Assembly (NCBI GenBank): GCA_021521415.1
Contig: JAIQDT010001945.1
Span: 372,001 to 436,000 of the forward strand
Length of the DNA: 64,000 nt
DNA from: Bidens hawaiensis
Lineage: Eukaryota > Streptophyta > Magnoliopsida > Asterales > Asteraceae
Direction of reading: 5' to 3'
Part shown: piece by piece, positions 56,573 through 64,000 of the stretch
How the letters are laid out: every line of letters begins with the position of its first letter
Position numbering within the stretch: position 1 is the first letter of the stretch
The notes under the pieces: generated by a model
Database searches by the model: none
What the model saw: the letters and a program-made list of their open reading frames with translations, nothing else
What the model was told of the DNA's origin: nothing
Position numbers and translations under genes: made by a program

Positions 56573-57664
56573 GGGGTATTGGTTTTAAATACTCCCAAGT
56601 TGCACCCGTTGGCTAATAACACTCCCAACTTTCATTTTGTCACCAATCACTCTCAACTTTGACCCTATTTGTTTATGTCACTCCATCGCTAATGGAACAC
56701 TAACGATGTTAGTGGAGATGCTCACCACCCACCATCCTCCTCCACCACCATATTAGAGAAGAATAACTTAAATCTTCATGTCTTTTCTTCGTCTTCCTCA
56801 TCGCATACCAAAAACACCTACACCCATCTTCATATTCCTCATCACATACCTCCAGCAATACTCAACGAATTCAAGTGATTCTTGAGCCTAAAGTGCTTAG
56901 TTTTACAAGGAGAACAACACCCACCAGTTAGTTTCCTCAATTTCCCATCCGATTTTCGAATCCCGTATTCTAGGATTTCGGTTTTTTTTTCAACTTGAGA
57001 CTCCACAATCAATTGGTAGAAATTGAAGGGTTTCACACAAGTTCCGGCCATAATAGTTTAGTTACCTGGAATCGACCCTAAACTCATCAGAACATATCGA
57101 CCTTGCCGGATAATCGAGGTTTTCTGAATATATCGGCTCGCCGTAAAACCGTTTACAGCCAGAAAGAGCATGCCCGTCACTGGAAACTTAAGTTCATCAC
57201 TTTTACTGGTTGTTACAACAATTTTCCTACCACTAATGCCTCGAATATCAATGAAACCCAACCACTGCCGCCGTTAGGTTCGTCGGAGAGTTGTAGTCAT
57301 TTAGACTTGAGCCGATTCATGAACGACCGATCAGGTCTAGAGCACAATTAGCGCTGCCATGTACCTGGAATGCCATCGGAGTAGTGTCATTTGTCGTTGC
57401 AAGAAAGACGGTTTCTGTTCTTTTCTACCGCTTGTGTGTTTAACATTTATTTTTAATTTTCTATAGGGTACTTTCCACGTAAGCAGACCATATCAAGCAT
57501 GTAACGTCCACATCAGCGTCTCTACCAACGTCATTAGTGTTTCGTTAGCTAGGGAGTGACAGAAACAAATAAGGTCAAAGTTTGGAGTGATTGATGACAA
57601 AGTGAAAGTTGGAAGTGCTATTAGCCAACGGATGAGACTTTGGAGTATTAAAAACCAATATCCT
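56573..57664. mobile_element. Mutator-like element, possibly Pack-MULE, 9-bp duplication
   Basis: The element is 1092 bp and starts GGGGTATTGG and ends CCAATATCCT. AAAAAAATA is duplicated at 56,564-56,572 and 57,665-57,673, and 9 bp is the Mutator hallmark. The inverted ends are long (about 150 bp): GTTGGCTAATA, TTTGACC-TATTTGTTT-TGTCACTCC and others recur in complement on the right. The interior (about 56,725-57,500) is not inverted, has higher GC, and holds an in-frame pair of minus-strand ORFs (57,261-57,058 and 57,051-56,842) separated by one stop. No transposase is present. The interior looks like captured host sequence, but I do not recognise the source. Confidence 0.8.
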
Positions 57665-57673
57665 AAAAAAATA

Positions 57674-58054
57674 TTTTATCTTGAATGCAACTCTGTTTCA
57701 AATGTCAAGAAAATAAATAAACATAGCTTTGAAAATAATAAAAATGAATACCTGCAATGGCTCCAAAAACACGTTACCGGTTTTGGAAATGTTGATGTCG
57801 GTATCGATGTTCGGGTGGAATCAATTCGGTTCAACATAATATTGGCTCTCGGTTAGCTTACGATTCAAAAGATATATACTATCTTTGTTTTAAATAATTT
57901 ATTATGCCGGAATGTCGAAAAAAATAAATACACCTGTGTATTCAGTTTTTTTTAAGCGTTAACGAAGATAAATTATCAGAGAGAAAATCAAATTGAATAA
58001 AAACTAAATGCATTAAAATTGTATATTATTTAAGTATATTGGGTGGAATTAAAA

Positions 58055-58092
<38 letters not shown>

Positions 58093-58328
58093 CTGCATGT
58101 ATGAGGATTAAAACTTATGTTAGTTTGTGTTTAATGATTTGAGGGGCTGTAAGGACATTTGGACAAAGTTGAAGGTTAGAAGGTGGTGGAAGCTTAGGGG
58201 GTCTAGATGGCATATTATGTAATGAGCTGGAGTTTCATTGTGTTCATTTGTTACCTGCTGCTGGCTGCGCGCAGTTGATATTAAGTTATTTTAATTATAT
58301 GTGCATCATGTTGATCTTGATTATTTAG
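57674..58328. other. Intergenic with TA microsatellite
   Basis: A TA run covers 58,058-58,091. The rest is AT-rich and shows nothing recognisable. Confidence 0.6.
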
Positions 58329-58342
58329 AAGTTTAGATTATT

Positions 58343-58605
58343 TTTTTTTAGAAAATCGAATTTCTTGTATTTAGGCTCGTACTTTTCAAATTTGAAGAGC
58401 CCCGATATCCCACTCTAGCCAGACTAGGTTGTCTTAACCGGGCCCACGCTGGTGTTAGAGTTTAGCTTGAGCATTCCTCCGGAAAACCATACCACCGGCT
58501 GCCACTTAACAGTCGTTTGCTACCACAAGAGCATAATTCTCTAGCGTAACATACCGTGGGACAAAAAACTAGATGGGCTAAGAATCTGAACTGACAACCT
58601 TGTAC
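58343..58605 (-). mobile_element. SINE-like retroposon, 14-bp target duplication
   Basis: AAGTTTAGATTATT is duplicated at 58,329-58,342 and 58,606-58,619. On the minus strand the 263-bp body begins GTACAAGGTTGTCAGTTCAG and ends in a run of A (the T run after 58,342). A weak B-box-like AGTTCAGATTC lies near its 5' end; an A box is not evident, so the head may be truncated. Body words include CGTGGGCCCGGTTAAGACAA. Confidence 0.75.
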
Positions 58606-58619
58606 AAGTTTAGATTATT

Positions 58620-60919
58620 ATTAGGGAGGTTTGTTGTTTAGTATTGTTTCATAAGTTAATTGTGTAGTATTTTCATGAATCTAGTCTTGATTTGACAAAA
58701 CTTTACATCTTGCACTTACTTTTTCATTTTTATCTTATTTAATATATAAAGCTATGATATATGAAAATTTTATTGGTAAAACCTTTTCAATTGTACCCAT
58801 TATCTTATTACAAATAATTTCAACAACTACAAGAGAAAAACATGCATTTAACTGTTACAAAGTTGGTATAATTAACCATCAATTCAAACTTTGATACTAT
58901 TATCATATTAAAAAAAGCTTAACCTTCGAGTTTGACAGCAATTAGTTTAATTATATTTGATGTATCTTACTAGAAGGGGTGGAAGCTGGTGGGTAGTTGT
59001 TAAGTTTGTTAGGACTAATTGACGTTCAAAATTGATGTTCTTGGCCTATTAGATTAAATATTAACACCTAATTATAAATCTCTAAAAAGTTTTCTTTTTT
59101 AAAATGTGCTAAGTTTTTGCAAACTACTGGACAAAAGGCATAACTTTTTAAAGTTAGCTAAGGATCAAAATTAAACGTACCGTATGAACTATTCGTGCAA
59201 TTAGTTCTTTCATACATTGATCAAGTAAGGTTTATTATTCTAGCAAGCTAATGAACTGTTCATTATGAACATATGGTGGTGTTGATGGATCATTAAAAAC
59301 ATATTCAGTCAATTTGTATTTTCAGTCTTTTAACACATAACCCTACACTACTCTGAAAGTAATTATTTAATTTGAAATTGTAGAAACCTTAATTATGCAA
59401 ACAATGTGTTTCTTAGGGGGTGTTTGGGATTCCTTATTTTACCTTCTTATAACTTTTCATTAAGTTAATAAATTACAAAATTATAACTTATGGAACTTTT
59501 CCTCTCATAATATAAACAATCCAAACTACTTATTATTTTTCAAAAAGTTAATAAGTTACAAATTGATGAAAATAAGCAATCCCAAACACCCCCATAATAA
59601 GTTTTGATTTACATAGCTAAATAGATGGGTCGGCACATGCTTATTTTATCTCAACTGCTCAAGCACTGTAACTTTAAAGAATCTTTCAAAATTCTATGGA
59701 ACACGTTTGCCTTTTGAACGTTAAAGTCGACTTTTAATCCGTGTAATTTAATCTTATTTATTTATTTAGATTTACACAAATTCCAAACGAATTTTTTTTA
59801 GGTTTGTAGCATGAACACATTACACACGTTCTTTAAATTTTAATTAATAATACCGTTTTGATATATAAACCCACCAACAACCAAGGGCGAAGTTCCCTTT
59901 CATTTTTTTCTTGGTGGTGTAAATTTCTGAAAATTTTTATACGTAGTGTGCATGTATTTGTTTTCGTCAAAAATTTGGAGTCGCCCCCAATTTCATCCAA
60001 AATTTTGTGTCCTCTCCACTTATCTCCTCTGATGTTTTTCGTCCAAACTTTGTCACTTACCACAACGTACTCTTTTAGTTTGGTTTAATAAGACAATCAA
60101 TTAAGAATGTTTAATTAAAGTTTTAACATAATAATAATAATAATAATAGAGTTAATTAAATTGTAAATTTAAGGTGCAAAATAGTAATTTCACATTATCC
60201 ATGCATCTTAATATTTGAAATCAAACTATGTTCATAAGAATAAATTAGTTGTAAAAATTAAATTTTAGAGACAACAAGAATATAGTATGACATATATCAA
60301 CATCAGATATTCAGGTTTTTAATAAAGTTTTGACGAATGTTACTCCGTCTCTCTTAGTGGAAAAAACACTCGCGTATATGTAACTAACATTTGTGATGAC
60401 GTAATTTCGTGGTGGGAACAAATTTCTAATTTATTTTCGATGCATTCATTAATTAATTTGTTTTATATTAAATAAAAAGGTACGCATATTTATGGTGAAA
60501 CGAATTATTTGAAATGACATTAAAAATATTATTACTATTTTTTTTAACCAAAGAAAGAGATTGTACAATTTCTAACAACTGTAAATTTATTATTTATCTA
60601 TCATAAACAAGATTTGATATTTGAAATTTACATCAGTACCAGTACTTGTATATATCTCACCTATCTAATTTAATAATAAAATGTCGTTAAAAAGCTTTGA
60701 AAATATATAATGAGCTAAACAGGGAAATTCAAATGTACAGTATAAAATGTATAAACAATTGTTCATTACTTTTCACTTTGGAATAAATCTGACATGTTTT
60801 TGGTTTATTGTTAAACTACGCGCTATGGGTATTAACAGGGTCGGTAAAGGGGGGACACCGCAGAAGGGGGGGGGGTGTTGTACGACCAGGAGGTTTTGAT
60901 AGGGCCATCATGCTTTTCA

Positions 60920-60950
<31 letters not shown>

Positions 60951-61311
60951 ATACACACACAAATATATATGTTGTGGCGGCAAAGAGACTTTAAACTACC
61001 GAGGGTTATGGAGAAGGGTTTCGAAACCCTGTTTCCTATGTGTTGATGATGTAGAGAGGCTTTAAAGCCTCTACATAGTGAACAACCTTATAACTCTTTT
61101 ACCATAATCAAAAACTTTCCGAGAAAAAAAATTATGTCACCATATGCATCATTATTATTCTTTTGTAAATAATCACTTGTATACAAAATCATACAACCCA
61201 AGATAATAAAAATTAAATTAACATAAATCAATGATAAAAATTAAAAATAAACAATACAAATATAAATATGTGTGGATCCTTTTGCAAAGGGCAAATCAAT
61301 CTCGCGAAACC
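58620..61311. other. Intergenic, small repeats only
   Basis: No gene. Contains the MITE at 59,416-59,593, an ATA run (60,128-60,148), a TC run (60,919-60,950) and G-rich sequence near 60,848-60,880. Two perfect 16-bp palindromes, AGGGTTTCGAAACCCT (61,015-61,030) and GAGGCTTTAAAGCCTC (61,056-61,071), also lie here. Segment 60,360-60,600 resembles 63,419-63,640. Confidence 0.55.
59416..59593. mobile_element. MITE with GGGGGTGTTTGGGATT ends
   Basis: A 178-bp AT-rich element whose ends are GGGGTGTTTGGGATT and AATCCCAAACACCCC, a perfect inverted pair of about 15 bp. Subterminal AACTT-TTAATAA-TTAC words also recur in complement. Such ends are common among hAT and other MITEs. No convincing 8-bp or 3-bp duplication was seen. 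Confidence 0.75.
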
Positions 61312-62726
61312 CTAATTTGCTTCTTCGTCATCTGGCCTGTAAAGCTTCAGCCAACGGTTATTTAAGGCTTGAACAGGTCTCGCGTTAGCATCTGCTTCCT
61401 GTTACACAACAAGCTAAAATTAACATACAAGTTTTATATCAAAGGTATACAAACCACTTATGATAGAACATATAAGTAAAGCTCACATCATGGACTGCTT
61501 CACGGATTATACGCAGTTGTTCTCGTGAAACCGTCCGCACCTGGTAAGTAATGAAGTGGAACCATCTTTTAGTGATCAGATTCTTACACATGGTAAATTC
61601 GGTATGAAATTATAAGAATAAGTAAGTATTTTCAAACCTTTCGAACAATGGTCCAAGTAACATTTTGGTCACATGGTGGAGTAGTAAGTGAGCCGATATA
61701 TCGATAGTATTTTCTACTCCCAATCTTTATTTGTTGAGGGTCTATTATTCCCACGCTTTTTTCCACATCTCTTGTAGATGCCAGTGCTTTTAAATATGGT
61801 TCCATCTGATAACAGATTTTGAAGAATATACAAACAATTATGAGACGTATATAGAGAAATTACAACTTTAGCTAATTGTAGTATTGGTGAAAGAAAGTGC
61901 CTACTAACATACCGTTGTTAAAAATGAATCGGCGCGACCAATTTTGTATAAGATTCCAACAACGGCAACCTTTCCGTCTATACTTTGATGAACTAAGTGT
62001 AGCTCGAGATTAAATCTATGTATGTAAGAAATAATATTGTCATTACATGAAAACTTAGCTTCTTGCTAATAAATTAAGGTGAGTTGTGGAGATGAATTCT
62101 ATTGTTCTAAAAGATATATACTTTGATACCTTCTGCCATTGATGGTGTGTTCAGTAGGTGTGTGCCAGTGGGCTTGATTAAGCTGATACTCAATTCCATT
62201 TATATGAATATGTCCGGCACCTCCTATCCATCTCAACTGTATATATTCAAAATAAGTTATTACTTATTAAAATAAATATTAATGCTAGTTAATAAATGTT
62301 ATCTTAATATTATGAAAATTAAATTTGTGCTGCTTACCATCATATCATGGCCCCGATTGACAAGAGTCGTATTAGCGGGTTTATAATCTCGATCAAGTCT
62401 TCCTAATTTGGATGTCACATGCACCCTTTTATGAGTGAGATCAATTGGTGATTGCATGTCTCCATTATTACACATGCTCCATTCAGGATGGATCTCACCC
62501 CAATGATTCGGGCCATTTGGACTGTTCACGTCATATGTGAATTCATGTTCATCATCTGATCCACACATAACACACATATTTCAAGAACCCGAAAAAATTT
62601 TATGTTCAAACAATCGAAAAGACAATTATAATGCTTACCAACTTCTTGAGATATGGCTAGAGGTACACAAGAGAGGATGAAAAGAGCAAAGAACAATAAG
62701 CTTTTGTTATACATTGTTTTGTGCAT
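61312..62726 (-). CDS. Alpha carbonic anhydrase, intact
   Basis: A secreted zinc enzyme hydrating CO2 to bicarbonate, of the plant alpha-CA family. Exons: 62726-62639, 62555-62338, 62236-62130, 62015-61913, 61805-61638, 61540-61487, 61398-61312. Phases agree and give 274 aa, normal for the family (270 if ATG 62,714 is used). Residues 1 to about 27 form a signal peptide (SLLFFALFILSCVPLAISQE), so the product enters the secretory path. Zinc ligands are His 125, His 127 and His 144; the gate is Glu 131 and Thr 213 (SLTTPPC); a proton-shuttle candidate is His 99 (NRGHDMM); Cys 58 and Cys 217 should form the usual disulfide. All catalytic residues are present. It is the only intact copy of a locally multiplied family. 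Which Arabidopsis ACA it matches cannot be settled here. Confidence 0.92.
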
Positions 62727-62775
62727 ATACTAAATCTGTTTAGGGTTTTGTGCAAGTTATTGATATTTCCCTATC

Positions 62776-62783
62776 TATATATA
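62776..62783 (-). promoter_or_regulatory. TATA box of the intact carbonic anhydrase gene
   Basis: TATATATA lies about 50 bp upstream of the first ATG at 62,726, which implies a very short 5' UTR. The pseudogene copy has a similar motif at a similar spacing. Confidence 0.65.
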
Positions 62784-62789
62784 GGGGAC

Positions 62790-64000
62790 ATGCATAGAAA
62801 TATAGAGGGAGTGGTGGTGGGCTTCTGGTTCAAAAAGGTTATGTGAAAGCGAAAAATGGAAGTTTCATTTTTGAACATAGACTATGTTTTATTTAGGTTT
62901 GAAGGGTGGAAACACCAATAAACTTTTCAATTAACGACCAAATGAATTATTATATATGTAATTAATTATATATGATTTTAGTTTAAAAATTAGATCATTC
63001 TTTTGAACGATAAAATGCATGAGATATATTGAGATCATATGTAGACTATAGTTCAGTTTGTAAGAATTTTCTTATCTTCGGTAGAGGGTTTTGATTCCCG
63101 GCCTTAAAAGAGTTTTCTCTTGTGGAGGTCTCGAGTTTGATTTCCTGGAGTGCCAAAAACTGGGACAGTAGAAATTCCGTAATAAGATTCAAACTTGGGT
63201 AATAGTGATTAGTGAGCCAAATCCAACACTATAAGAAAAAAAATTAATTTTAGTGTAAATAAATGCAATTCTGAAAGAAGAAGATTGTCTTTTCGTTCAT
63301 CATTATTATTGAATTTGGCTTTGACTTTCAAATTGATACATTTGAATTGTAAAAAATCAATATCAAATAGACAAATATTGATCAGGTAATTTTGCAAAAA
63401 ATAAGTCAAATTAATGGTACTCCGTACTTCTTTACTATTACTACGTTTGTGATGACGGAATACGAGGTTGAATTGCAACAACTTTCACTTGTGTCTTCTC
63501 GAAACATTCGTATTGCTTTATATTAAAAGAAATACACATTTTATTAGTGAAACGAGTTAAATGGACTATAATATATAAACTGTTATTCGACAGAAAGGAA
63601 GAAAATCATTCATTGTAATTTGTCTATATATTTATAATAATATATGTTCGGTTTCTATTAATATTCATTTAGAATCGATGATAAAACTATAACTGAAAAT
63701 TGCAATATTATCATCAATATACTTGATAAAACTAGAAGTGTCGTTTGATGCAAGTTTTTGTAGGAGACCGTTTATAGAATAAAAATACACTTTTGTTAAT
63801 GTAAATTACAATGCAAAAAGGAAATAAAGCTACAAATTACAATTCTTTTGAGAAGTAAAAAACTACAACGGTATGAAATAAAATACGAGAATATTGTAGA
63901 AACAGAAAAATACAGCTAAGGATTCTTGTTCTACACGGACCTCTTTAAAAAGATTGCAAGCTCCCAAAAGAATTTATCTATATCTAATTAGAATATAACA
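62790..64000. other. Upstream region of the intact carbonic anhydrase gene
   Basis: AT-rich, with no gene recognised. The stretch 63,419-63,640 resembles 60,360-60,600 (shared TTTGTGATGACG near 63,448 and 60,390, then a TTTTATATTAAA block and GGTGAAACGA-like words). It is therefore a diverged duplicate, and regulatory sequence could be included. Confidence 0.5.

Overview
The window is nuclear DNA of a flowering plant: split genes with GT..AG introns, AT-rich intergenic DNA, and dense plant retrotransposons, SINEs and TIR elements. The families present (a MOM1-type silencing gene, a LYK4/5-type LysM receptor, alpha carbonic anhydrases, Tat-lineage Ty3/gypsy) indicate a eudicot. The style of the repeats suggests Asteraceae, which is inference only.

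Layout. 0-5.5 kb: a decayed copia gag, one copy of a dispersed repeat interrupted by a foldback element, two more foldback elements and AT-rich filler. 5.5-14.2 kb: an apparently intact 11-exon MOM1-like gene on the minus strand, 1920 aa in my splice model. 14.2-18.9 kb: microsatellites, the second copy of the dispersed repeat (carrying a small hAT-like insertion with 8-bp target duplication), a Harbinger-like element with internal tandem repeats, and a broken FAR1-like gene. 18,879-31,376: a complete, very young 12.5-kb Tat-type Ty3/gypsy element with 1037-bp LTRs, GTTTA target duplication, a long gag-pol ORF and a seven-exon antisense gene. 31.4-48.3 kb: nested repeats only, including gypsy LTR remnants, a hAT with 8-bp duplication, a tRNA-derived SINE, a 5'-truncated LINE joined to LTR-like sequence, a Helitron containing a solo LTR, and a second SINE family.

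48-64 kb is the second gene-bearing part. An intronless LysM receptor-like pseudokinase (LYK4/5 type, plus strand) lies between inverted copies of a carbonic-anhydrase 3' end. It is followed by an alpha carbonic anhydrase pseudogene with a frameshift just after the start and a premature stop, then a Mutator-like element with 9-bp duplication, a SINE-like retroposon, and an intact seven-exon alpha carbonic anhydrase (minus strand).

The genes do not form an operon or obvious pathway. The main themes are (1) a silencing-factor gene with mobile elements in and around it, (2) a locally duplicated and decaying carbonic anhydrase family flanking a chitin-receptor-type gene, and (3) layered transposition that can be ordered from target duplications and empty sites. 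All splice models were derived by hand from splice consensus, phase continuity and family resemblance; no database or expression data were used.
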